Positions 8,657-17,081 of a stretch of 64,000 nt of DNA are shown here, in pieces. The position numbers were made by a program, and so were the translations under genes. How positions within the stretch are numbered: the stretch's first letter is position 1; every line of letters starts with the position of its first letter. The notes beneath the pieces were generated by a model. The model was given only the letters and a program-made list of their open reading frames with translations. It made no database searches and had not been told where the DNA came from. The DNA is from Deltaproteobacteria bacterium (GTDB lineage: Bacteria; Myxococcota_A; Polyangia; Polyangiales; Ga0077539). The DNA lies in the NCBI GenBank assembly GCA_016704445.1, contig JADJAE010000020.1, positions 62,001 through 126,000 of the forward strand, read 5' to 3'.

Positions 8657-9025
8657 CGACGGTCCTCCCTGATTGGGGATCCCCAGCCCCCTTCTGTATC
8701 CTGGCGTTCTACCCCCCCCACCCTTTGTCACCGTCAAGCATAAAATCGCGGCGTCTTCATTTTACCTGCGCGCTCCCGAGACCTTTCGCGTCTGTGGAAC
8801 GGGGAGTGTCGACCGCATGCGGACGCAGCACGGAGAGGCCGCGACCGGGTCCCGACCCGGGTCGAGTGGGAGTCCGTCGAGGCTATGGTGGGGTGCTGAC
8901 TGGGGGGGGCGCGTCAGCCCGGCGCCTCGGGGGCCGGTGCCGACCCGCCTCGGCGCGCGATCGCTCGCGTCGTTGCCGGGCTCCGACCGCCCGAGGCCCT
9001 CAACGAGCTTCGCTGGACGGGGGAC
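8657..9025. other. Intergenic, possible promoter for 8656
   Basis: No gene seen. The part next to 8656 has an AT-rich patch (8733-8765) and, on the minus strand, TTGACG at about 8729-8734 followed by a G-rich spacer and TAGAAC. The spacing (about 20) is longer than ideal for a housekeeping promoter, so this is only suggestive. The remainder is GC-rich without features. Confidence 0.3.
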
Positions 9026-9787
9026 TCAGCCGGGCTTCGGCGTGTCGCCGCCCGGCGTGGGCGTCGCCGGATCGGACACCGTGGCCGTCGCACGGGCGCG
9101 GTGCTCGACCAGCGGCTTGAGGAGGTTGCCGACGAGCTCCTCGGAGGCGGGGTCGTCGTCCTCGGCGTAGGAAGCGACCTTGAGCACGTAGGCGCGGAGG
9201 CTCTGGGCGAAGGCGTCGAGCTGCGGCCGCCGGGTTCCGATCGCCGGGTCGCTCGCGGCCCCGGCGGAGGTGATCTCCAACCGTTCGCCGTAGGTCTTGT
9301 GCGCCGCGCGCAGGCGCGTGACGAACTCCTTGCCGCCGAGCTCCGCCACGGTCTTCTCGTGGTCGTCCGCGGCGAGGCGCTGGAGCCGGAGCGCCGACTC
9401 GCTCCACTCCTCCACGTAGGGGAGCTGGATGAACGCGAGGCCATCATGGAAGACCGCGTCGTACACGGCGCCCGCGCGCGCGGCCTGCGGGGCGCCCGGG
9501 AGGCGCCGCCAGCCGCCGAGCCACCCGCTGAGCGCGGCCCAGCAGTCGTCGAGCGCGCGGTCGGCGGCGACGACCTCGGGCCCGTACTTCTTCTTCTGCG
9601 CGAGGGCGACCATCGCGTCGTTGAGAGCGCCGTGCGTCGCGGTGAGCCGATCGAGCGCGCGCTTCGCGATCCTCGGCGCGCCGAACTCCTGCGCCGCAGC
9701 GAGCAGGGCTGCGCCCAGCGCAAGGGCAGACGGCGCGGTCATCCGCGGAAGTTCGATGACATCGTTGGCTGTGTAGCTTCGACCCAT
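9026..9787 (-). CDS. Hypothetical helical protein
   Basis: 253 residues; GGAGGGATGAGG precedes the ATG at 9787. The sequence is almost wholly alpha-helical (Ala/Leu/Glu-rich heptad-like segments, for example HEKTVAELGGKEFVTRLRAA), with a Pro/Thr-rich tail (SDPATPTPGGDTPKPG). There is no signal peptide and no membrane segment. Chromosomal-type GC and codon use indicate it lies outside the low-GC island. I do not recognise a family; a cytoplasmic scaffold is possible but unproven. Confidence 0.7.
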   Translation of the reverse strand: MGRSYTANDVIELPRMTAPSALALGAALLAAAQEFGAPRIAKRALDRLTATHGALNDAMVALAQKKKYGPEVVAADRALDDCWAALSGWLGGWRRLPGAPQAARAGAVYDAVFHDGLAFIQLPYVEEWSESALRLQRLAADDHEKTVAELGGKEFVTRLRAAHKTYGERLEITSAGAASDPAIGTRRPQLDAFAQSLRAYVLKVASYAEDDDPASEELVGNLLKPLVEHRARATATVSDPATPTPGGDTPKPG

Positions 9788-10130
9788 GTGGCCTCATCCC
9801 TCCGGTGGTGGAGGAGCGAACGACGCTCCTCCGAGGGGAACGATCGTCGCTGATCGATGCCCCCACCGCAACGTCGATGCAGGCCGCCTCGCGCAGAGCA
9901 GGGCCGCTGTGGTCGACGACCGGGCGGCAGACCACAGCCGCATACAACCATGCGTCGAGGCTCGCGCGGCCCCTTCCTTGCTGCGCCCCCCGCGGGGCGG
10001 GGGCAGGGCCCGACGTCTGCAATCCAAGAGCGAAGTCGTCAGCCACCAGAGCCCTGCCCTCGCCCCGCGGGGGTAGGGCGCGCGGCAGCGGGGAAGGGGG
10101 CCTTCGCCTTCAGGCCCGCTTCCCCCCTCC
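9788..10130. other. Intergenic with imperfect hairpin
   Basis: No gene seen. Between two minus-strand genes. Its only clear structure is the inverted repeat at 9987-10073. Confidence 0.5.
9987..10073. repeat. Inverted repeat, about 23-bp arms
   Basis: Left arm 9987-10010 (cccccgcggggcgggggcag...) pairs with 10051-10073 with one or two mismatches around a loop of about 40 bases. It is downstream of the gene at 10131-10619 on the minus strand, so it could act in transcript termination or stability, or be a small dispersed palindromic element. There is no T-tract. Confidence 0.5.
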
Positions 10131-10619
10131 TCACCTCCCCATCACATGGCTGAGCTCCTCCAGGTCGTCGCCGCCCACGCGGTACGCCTTGCCGAAGCCC
10201 ATCACGAAGCCGCCGCTCCCCGCCGGGCTCAGCTCGACCCAGTGGAAATCCCCCAGTCCCAGCAGCGTCTCCCCGATCGGGAACCTCTCCCGATACAGCC
10301 CCTCCGCCCCCCGCGCCCTGGCCTCTTCCCTCCCCACGAAGCGCGCGTCCACGGTCAGCATCACCCGGGTCAGCGCGTGGTTGCTCCTCGGGTCGCCCTC
10401 CCGATACGCCTCGCTCACCATCACCCCCGCCCTCGGGCTCTTCCTCAGCGCCGCGGTGTGCGCCGACAGCTCGCTCACCAATATCCACAGCCGCGTGGGC
10501 CCTTTCGTTCTCACCCACGGCACCAGCGACACCGCCGGTCCCTCCTCCCCCACCACCGCCAGGCTCGCGACCGGAACCTCCTCCAACAGCCGCTCCAGCG
10601 ACTCTCTCGGGTCAGCCAT
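10131..10619 (-). CDS. Pyridoxamine 5'-phosphate oxidase-like flavin/heme protein
   Basis: 162 residues with the split-barrel pattern of the PNPOx-like superfamily: VASLAVVGEEGPAVSLVPWV (first strands), LWILVSELSAHTAALRKSP, then LTRVMLTVDARFV and an acidic FHWVELSPAGSGGFVMGFGK near the end. These proteins bind FMN, F420 or heme; the HugZ group degrades heme. The FVMGFGKAYRV segment near the C-terminus resembles HugZ relatives, so a heme-related role is possible but not established. The start overlaps the upstream epimerase gene by 8 bases, indicating co-translation. Cytoplasmic. Confidence 0.8.
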   Translation of the reverse strand: MADPRESLERLLEEVPVASLAVVGEEGPAVSLVPWVRTKGPTRLWILVSELSAHTAALRKSPRAGVMVSEAYREGDPRSNHALTRVMLTVDARFVGREEARARGAEGLYRERFPIGETLLGLGDFHWVELSPAGSGGFVMGFGKAYRVGGDDLEELSHVMGR

Positions 10620-11613
10620 GGCGCATCACCCGCCTCGCCAGCTCGCTCTCCCTGCGCCGCTCGGTATATCCCTCCGGCCGGTCGCTCGACGGGTGCCCCA
10701 AAAAGGCCGTCACCGCCCGGTCGATGTATTCCCACAAGGGAGTGTGCACGAAGCCCAGCTCCGACTTCGCCTTCGTCGGATCCATGAAGGACATCCACCG
10801 TTGACTGAAGGGCGACACCGCCCTCATCGACAGCCCCTCGGCCTCGATCTCCGCCGTGCTCACCGGCACCAGCTTCGCCGGGGCGCCCACCCTCCAGGCC
10901 ATGCGCTCCAGCACCTCCCTAAGCGTCGGCGTCTCGTCCTGGGCCAGGTTGTACGCCTGCCCGTACGTGCGCTCGTTGCACAGCATCTCCGCGAGCGCTC
11001 TCGCCACGTCCTCGCTGAACACGTGCCGCATCGGCGTCTCTCCCCCGTCGGGCAGCAGCATCTCCGCGCCGTCGAGCAGCCGCCAGAGGTAGCCCTCCAG
11101 CCGGCGGTGCGGGTCTCGCGGCCCGTTGATCATCGGGAGCCTCACCCGGGTCGCGTGCGACTTCTCATGGCTCACCAGGTCTTCGCACATGCGCTTGCCG
11201 AAGCCGTAGTCCCACTGGCCCGCGCCCTCCTCGTCCTCGGGCCTCGCCATCACCGGGCCGTCGTAGTCGACCTCGCGCGCCGGCTTCGGACAGCCCTCCC
11301 TCAGCAGGTACACCTGCCCCGTGGAGATGAGCACGTAGTGCCCCAGCGCCGCCCTCGCCACCGTGTCCACCAGCGGCTCGACGTCCCCAGGAACATAGGC
11401 CCCGAAGTCCACCGTGGCGTCGAACTCCCTGCCCTTGATGAGCGACGGCAGCACCCCCGTGGTGCGGTCGCCGAGCAGCGTCTCCACCCTATCGGCGAAG
11501 GGCACCACCCTCGTACCCCGATGAAACATCGTCACCCGATGCCCCCCCGCCACCAGCCTCCACGCCAGCAGGTGCCCGACAAACCGCGTCCCACCGAGGA
11601 TCAACACCTTCAT
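10612..11613 (-). CDS. NAD-dependent epimerase/dehydratase
   Basis: 333 residues of the extended short-chain dehydrogenase family: the N-terminus MKVLILGGTRFVGHLLAWRL is the GxxxxG dinucleotide-binding loop; Thr-Gly-Gln with Tyr (STGQVYLL) and a later YGFGKRMCEDLV provide the YxxxK catalytic pair. Length is typical. Substrate is probably a nucleotide sugar, unknown which. The RBS GGAGG sits seven bases before the ATG at 11613, and exactly this site is part of a 12-bp duplication flanking the hairpin element upstream, so the gene kept a ribosome binding site after insertion but now has the element between it and any promoter shared with the GMC oxidoreductase gene. Confidence 0.9.
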   Translation of the reverse strand: MKVLILGGTRFVGHLLAWRLVAGGHRVTMFHRGTRVVPFADRVETLLGDRTTGVLPSLIKGREFDATVDFGAYVPGDVEPLVDTVARAALGHYVLISTGQVYLLREGCPKPAREVDYDGPVMARPEDEEGAGQWDYGFGKRMCEDLVSHEKSHATRVRLPMINGPRDPHRRLEGYLWRLLDGAEMLLPDGGETPMRHVFSEDVARALAEMLCNERTYGQAYNLAQDETPTLREVLERMAWRVGAPAKLVPVSTAEIEAEGLSMRAVSPFSQRWMSFMDPTKAKSELGFVHTPLWEYIDRAVTAFLGHPSSDRPEGYTERRRESELARRVMRHG

Positions 11614-12035
11614 GACACTGCCTCCATCCCTTTCAATGTGTCGATGCGCCCGTCGATGCGCCCTGAAGGACTTTCCCTTCTACACATCGTTGGAGCGTGG
11701 CAACCCGCCGCGTCGCTGGGGTTCGGGCGTTGGCCCTCACCCCAGGCAATAACAGGACGGCGCCCCGGGCACTGCCCGGGGCTGTCGAACCGAAACTCCA
11801 TGGACCATCCGGAAGCTTCGATCGAGGCCGCGAGGGCTGGAACGAATCGGCGTCCCTGTTCGACAGCCCCGGGCAATGCCCGGGGCGCCGTCCTGTTATT
11901 GCCTGGGGTGAGGGCCAACGCCCGAACCCCAGCGACGCGGCGGGTTGCCACGCTCCAACGATGTGTAGAAGGGAAAGTCCTTCAGGGCGCATCGACGGGC
12001 GCATCGGCACATTGAAAGGGCTGGACACTGCCTCC
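11614..12035. mobile_element. 393-bp hairpin element with 12-bp target duplication
   Basis: Bases 11628-11790 and 11858-12020 form a 163-bp inverted repeat with two mismatches by eye, around a 67-base loop (11791-11857). On each side lies the same 12-mer gacactgcctcc (11614-11625 and 12024-12035), consistent with a target-site duplication. No transposase is encoded, so this is a non-autonomous, MITE-like or foldback element. On the minus strand the duplicated 12-mer is GGAGGCAGTGTC, the ribosome binding site of the epimerase gene. Transcribed from either side it would form a very long stable stem. Confidence 0.85.
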
Positions 12036-12051
12036 TCAACCGACATCGCCT

Positions 12052-13575
12052 TCATGACATATCCTCCCGAAGCCACTCTCCGAAGCGCTCTCCGATCATC
12101 AGCGTAGGCAGGTGCGTGTTGGCCGTCGGCACCGTCGGCATCAGGCTCGCGTCCGCCACGATCAGCCCCTCGACCCCCCGCACCCTTCCCCTCCCGTCGG
12201 TGGCCGCCTCCGGGTCGTCCTCCGCCCCCATCGGAACCGTCCCGCAAGGGTGATAGCCCGACGCGCAGAACGCCCAGATCCACCGGCTGAACCGCTCGCT
12301 CCCAAGCACCTTCGGCGGCGGCCACACCACCCTCGCCAGGTCTCTCATCACGGGCGTCTCCGCCATCATCCTCCCGACCTCCAATCCCTCCAGCGCCCTC
12401 GCCCTATCGGCCGGGTGGTCGAGCAGCCTCGAGTGGATCACCGGCTTCGCCCTCGGGTCGGCGCTCGGATATCGGATGAGACCGTGGCCCTCGGGCTTTC
12501 CCACCTGACACATGATGGAGACCAGCGGCAGGCTGAGCCCGGGCAGCAGCACCGCCGAGCCCGCCTGCAACTGCATGTCGTTCTCGTGGGTGCTGTTCTT
12601 GTACCGCATCCGCAGCGTCGTCTGGATCAGCGGGTGCCCGACCTCGCACACCCCCTTCCTGGGCCAGAGGAAGAACGCCGCCCCCGGGTGGTCGAGCAGC
12701 TTCGCCCCCACCGCCGCCACCTCCGACACCACCCCAACACCCAGCCGGTCGAGCTCCGCCCTCGGACCGACCCCCGAGCGCAGCAGCAGCCCTGGGGTCG
12801 CGAGCGCCCCGGCGGAGAGCACCACCCGCCTCGCCTCGATGGTGTACACGCGCCCGGTCGCGCTCTCGACCTCCACCCCGACCACCCGCCGTTGCCGGAA
12901 GAGAACCCTCCGCACCAGGGTGTCCGCCCGGATGGTCAGGTTGGCCCGGCGTCTCACCTCCGCCGTCAGGTAGCACCGCGCCGCCCCCATCCGCTCGCCG
13001 TCGATCTTGTTCATGGCGTGCGGCCCGTAGCCCCTCGCCTCGGGGTGGTTGGTGTCGTCGCAGCGAGGCATCCCGATGGCCGCCGCGCCCTCCAGGAAGG
13101 CCGCCTGCCACGGGACCAGCTCCTCGGGCGTGTGCCTCCTCAGCGGGATCGGCCCGCGGTCCCCGTGCCACTCGTCCCTGCGGTCGAGGTCCGTCTCCAG
13201 CCGCTTGAAGGCCGGGAGGCAGTGCGCCCACGACCACTCCCCCAGGCCCCGCGCCGCCCACTCGTCATAGTCCGAAGGAACACCCCGGAGCCCGATGCAG
13301 GTATTGACCGCCGACGAGCCGCCCACCACCTTCCCGCGCGGCAGAGGGAAGCTCACCTGCCTCGCGTTGGGCCGGTGCGTGTACCCCCAGTCATGGTCCA
13401 CCAGCGAGTTGCGGGTGCCGTCGCGAAGATCCTGCGGGAGCCTCTCCGGGGTCTCGTAGTCGGGCCCTGCCTCCAGCAACAACACCTGCCGGTCGGCCCG
13501 CTCGGTCACGCGCGCCGCGATCACGGCGCCCGCCGCCCCGGCCCCCACCACCACCGTGTCGAAAGCCACAGCCAT
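12052..13575 (-). CDS. GMC-family FAD oxidoreductase
   Basis: 507 residues. FAD-binding Rossmann motif at the start (DTVVVGAGAAGAVIAARVTE), then LLLEAGPD, the GMC signature GKVVGGSSAVNTCIGLRGVP, and near the end GYHPCGTVPMG with the catalytic His and a final ANTHLPTLMIGER stretch. The family (choline, glucose and alcohol dehydrogenases) oxidises alcohols; substrate here is unknown and no signal peptide is seen. ATG at 13575 is chosen because the FAD motif starts seven residues later. The frame is also open far upstream and joins PriA without a stop, which I treat as accidental (see findings). The gene ends just beyond the hairpin element and was probably once directly upstream of the epimerase gene. 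Confidence 0.9.
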   Translation of the reverse strand: MAVAFDTVVVGAGAAGAVIAARVTERADRQVLLLEAGPDYETPERLPQDLRDGTRNSLVDHDWGYTHRPNARQVSFPLPRGKVVGGSSAVNTCIGLRGVPSDYDEWAARGLGEWSWAHCLPAFKRLETDLDRRDEWHGDRGPIPLRRHTPEELVPWQAAFLEGAAAIGMPRCDDTNHPEARGYGPHAMNKIDGERMGAARCYLTAEVRRRANLTIRADTLVRRVLFRQRRVVGVEVESATGRVYTIEARRVVLSAGALATPGLLLRSGVGPRAELDRLGVGVVSEVAAVGAKLLDHPGAAFFLWPRKGVCEVGHPLIQTTLRMRYKNSTHENDMQLQAGSAVLLPGLSLPLVSIMCQVGKPEGHGLIRYPSADPRAKPVIHSRLLDHPADRARALEGLEVGRMMAETPVMRDLARVVWPPPKVLGSERFSRWIWAFCASGYHPCGTVPMGAEDDPEAATDGRGRVRGVEGLIVADASLMPTVPTANTHLPTLMIGERFGEWLREDMS

Positions 13576-13818
13576 ACAATCCACGTGGCACAGGGGCCCA
13601 ATCGTGAACAGCCCCCTTGTCGGAACTCCCCCCTGGCGCAATCGTTTCGCTTCAGCCCCATCGTCGACGCAACGACTGCCGTCGTCCGCCGCGCTCCCCA
13701 CAGCCCATCGCTGCATATCAAGGGATTTCCCTGCGTGGCATCCACCGTGCATCTGTGGCTGCTCGCGTCGGAGGCCAATCCCTACTGGCTCCTCCTTGAG
13801 ACGCTCAGGAGTCACCCT

Positions 13819-14622
13819 ATGGGTTCGCTTGGATCGGTCACGGCGCTCGAGGCCTATCGCCACTCCCTCACGGGGGTCACACCCCTCTCGTCCGACGAGG
13901 AGCGCGTGCTCGCCCTCCGCTGGCGTCACGGCGACCAGCGCGCGGGACGCCGCCTCATCGAAGCCAGCCTGCCCTTCGTGATCACCGTCGCCACCGAGTA
14001 CCGCCGCTGGGGCGTCCCCCTCGAGGACCTCATCCAGCAGGGCAACCTCGGCCTCCTGAAGGGCGCCATGCGCTACGAGCCCGAGCGCGACTGCCGGCTC
14101 ATCACCTACGCCGTGTACTGGATCCGCGCGGAGATCCGCGAGTACGTGGTGCGGGCCTACCGCCTGGTGCGCATCGGCGGCAGCAAGGGCGAGCGCCGCG
14201 CGCTCCGCGCCTACCGCCGCACCCGCGAGGACGACCCCGAGAAGCTGGCCGCCCTCTCGGGCATCTCCGCCGAGCGCGTCGAGAAGCTGCTCCCGATGCT
14301 GAAGCAGCGCGACGTCTCGCTGGACGCCTCCATCGACGGCGAGACCCCGGCGCTCGACCGGCTGCGCGACCCGGGCGACTCCCCCGAGGAGCTCGCCGAC
14401 CAGCGATCCACCGGCGACGACCGCCGGGAGCGCATCGAGACCGCCCTCTGCGCCCTCAACGAGCGAGAGCGCTGGATCATCGAGCGCCGCGTGCTGAGCG
14501 AAGAAGACGTCACCCTGGAGTCCCTCGGCAAGACCCTCGGCATCTCCAAGGAGCGCGTCCGCCAGATCGAGGCCCGCGCGCTGGAGAAGCTCCGCTGCAC
14601 GCTCAGCGACCTCGCGGCGTAG
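13819..14622 (+). CDS. Alternative sigma factor, sigma-32-like
   Basis: 267 residues. Start chosen at ATG 13819 with AGGAG eight bases upstream; the frame is open much further back but that part is antisense to the GMC gene. Region 1.2/2.1 appears as LALRWRHGDQRAGRRLIEAS, the core-binding region 2 as DLIQQGNLGLLKGAMRYEP, the -10 recognition segment as TYAVYWIRAEIREYVVR, and region 4 as LGISKERVRQIEARALEKL. There is no long region 1.1 or non-conserved insert, so it is not the primary sigma factor; the layout fits RpoH-type group 3 factors that direct stress genes. It converges on priA with overlapping 3' ends. The 243-base gap to the divergent GMC gene should carry its promoter. Confidence 0.85.
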   Translation: MGSLGSVTALEAYRHSLTGVTPLSSDEERVLALRWRHGDQRAGRRLIEASLPFVITVATEYRRWGVPLEDLIQQGNLGLLKGAMRYEPERDCRLITYAVYWIRAEIREYVVRAYRLVRIGGSKGERRALRAYRRTREDDPEKLAALSGISAERVEKLLPMLKQRDVSLDASIDGETPALDRLRDPGDSPEELADQRSTGDDRRERIETALCALNERERWIIERRVLSEEDVTLESLGKTLGISKERVRQIEARALEKLRCTLSDLAA

Positions 14623-16968
14623 CCCGCGCACGGGGGGGGGCATCTGCACCGGGTCGACGTCGATGGCCACGCGGATACCGTCCCTGGTAAACGCCTCCAT
14701 CTCGTCGACCATCTGAAGCAGCACCCGCCGCAGCGGAGGCCGCTCCGGGCAGCGCAGCAGCGACTGCATCCTCCACCGCCCCCGCAGCCGCTCGATGGGC
14801 GACGGCGCCGGGCCCAGCACCTTCACCTTCCCGCTCACCACGTCCGGCAGCGCCCGCAGAAACGAGTCGATGCGCCTCGCCATCTCCTGGAGCTTCTCCT
14901 CCTCCGGGCCGTCGAGCTTCAGCGCCGCCAGCCTCCCGAAGGGCGGATAGCCCAGCTCTCGCCGCGCGCCGATCTCGTCGTCGAAGAAGCCCTCGAAGTC
15001 GTGCGCCTTCGCCCGCTGCAACACCGGGTGGTCCGGCTGAAACGACTGGATCACAACGTGGCCCGGCAGGTCTCTCCGACCCGCGCGACCCGCGACCTGC
15101 GCCAATAGCTGGAAGGTGCGCTCGGCGGAGCGGAAGTCGGGGAAGGCCAGCGCAGCGTCGGCGGTGATCACCCCCACCAGCGTCACCCGGGGCATGTCGT
15201 GGCCCTTGGTGACCATCTGCGTCCCCACCAGCACGTCGAGCTCGCCCGTGCGCAGCTTCTCCAGCACCGCCTCGGTGCCCATCCCGCTGGCCACGTCGCG
15301 GTCGAGCCGCCCGATGCGCGCCGACGGAAAGGAGTCGATCAGCGCCCGCTCCAGCTTCTCCGTCCCCACTCCCAGGAGCTGTATCTCCACGCACCCGCAC
15401 TTGATGCAAGCGTTGGCGAACGGGACCTTGAAGTCGCAATAGTGGCAGCGCAGCGCCCCCTCGCGGCGGTGTAGCACCAGCGCCACGCTGCACGACGGGC
15501 ACTCCATCGCCTCGTCGCACCGCACGCACCGCACCGTCGGAGCGAAGCCCCGGCGGTTGAGAAACAGGATCGCCTGCTCCTTGCGCTTCAGCGTCGCGTC
15601 GATGGCGCGCACCATCGGCAAGGACAACAGCTCGTGCCCCGTCGGCCCTCTCGGCCTTACTCGCTTCAGGTCGACGATCTCCACCGAAGGCAGCAGCGCC
15701 ACCGTCGGCCGGTCGGGCAGGTGCAGGAGCTGATACCGACCCTCCAGCGCCGCGTGGTAGCTCTCCACCGAAGGCGTCGCGCTCCCGAGAACGCACGGGA
15801 CGCCCGCCCGGTGCGCCCTCAGCAGCGCCAGGTCGCGCCCGTGATATCGGAAGTGATCGTCCTGCTTGAAGGAGCCGTCGTGCTCCTCGTCGACCACGAT
15901 GAGGCCGAGGTCTCGCACCGGGGCGAACACCGCGCTCCTCGCCCCGATCACCACATGGCACTCGCCGCGGTGGAGCTTCTTCCACATCGCGTGACGGTCC
16001 TGATCCTTCAGGCCGGAGTGCATCACCGCGAGGTTGTCTCCGAAGCGGGCGCGGTAGCGCGACACGAGCTGCGGGGTGAGCGCGATCTCGGGCAGCAGCA
16101 GCAGCGCCCCACGGCCCGCCTTCTGCGCCGACTCGATGGCGTGGAGGTAGACCTCGGTCTTCCCCGATCCGGTCACGCCGTGAAGCATGAAGGTCTGCCG
16201 CTCGTGCCGGGTCACCGCCCCGACGATGGCCGTCACCGCGTCGTCCTGCGCCTTCGTCAGCGTCGGCGGAACATCCCTCGGCACCGGCGCCCCGAAGAAG
16301 GGATCATCCGGGATCTCCCTCAGCGTGAGCGCCACCGCCCCGCGCGCCTTGAGCGACTCCACCGCCGAGCGGGCGCCCTTCACCTGCTGCCGCAGCTCGG
16401 CCATCGAGACCTCACCGCGCGCCTCGAGGATGGCCGCCACCTGCGCCTGCCGGTCGCCCCGCAGCTTGGGCTTCTCCGCCAGGTACTCCGGCGTGAGCGC
16501 CACGAAGGTCTCCTCCCTCACCTTCGCCCAGCGCGCCTTGAGCGAGGCCTTCACCAGCCCGCTGCCCCTCGGGTCTTCCCCGTCGTGCCTGCGCCGCTCC
16601 ACCGCAGGCGCCGCCGAGCGCAGCACCTCGCCGATGGGGTGGAGGTAGTAGTCGGCCGCCTCGCGCAGGAACTTCAGCAGGTCTTCGGCGAACACCGGCT
16701 CGGCCTCGAGCAGGTGGAAGATCGGCCGCATCTTCGAGGGGTCGACCTCGTCGGGCAGCGTCTTGGACACCGACAGCACGTAGCCCACCACCCGCTGACC
16801 GCTCACCGGAACCACCACCCGCACGCCCGGAGCCACGTGCTTCTCCATCCCCGCCGGGACGGCGTAGCTCAGCCCGTTTCTCAAGGGCAGCGGGACGGCC
16901 ACTTCGACGTAGAGCGCCGGCGCGGTCTGCAGCGTCGGGGCAAACAGCTCGGGTTGGTTCAGGCCCAT
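14603..16968 (-). CDS. priA: Primosomal replication restart helicase PriA
   Basis: About 780 residues. Order: N-terminal 3'-end-binding domain (YVEVAVPLPLRNGLSYAVPA), helicase lobe 1 with Walker A HGVTGSGKTEVYL and DEEHDGSFKQ, zinc-binding Cys pairs (CVRCDEAMECPSC, CHYC, CIKC), lobe 2 with VAGRAGR, and the end signature AIDVDPVQM. PriA reloads the replisome at stalled forks. Two ATG codons (16998, 16968) are possible; neither has a strong ribosome site, and I favour 16968. After DVDPVQM comes a run of nine C on the coding strand; as written the frame does not stop for another 2.6 kb, but a one-base change in the run gives a stop at 14603 after about 12 residues. The end is therefore uncertain. 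Confidence 0.88.
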
Positions 16969-17081
16969 GACGGATCCCGTTCTAGTCCGCGCGCGCATGG
17001 AGGTCCATAGATCGATGGACAGGCTATGTCCGCACTTCGGGTGCGGCTCCGACGGGCTCGACGGACTATGGTGAGCCTCCG

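Noticed and set aside
12112..13818. Long plus-strand ORF upstream of the sigma factor
   Set aside because: It is antisense to the GMC oxidoreductase and is Pro/Arg/His-rich; the ribosome site and domain start place the sigma gene at 13819.
12052..16998. A real PriA-GMC fusion protein
   Set aside because: The joining 350 residues are antisense to the sigma factor and unlike any domain; both ends have their own normal start and end signals.
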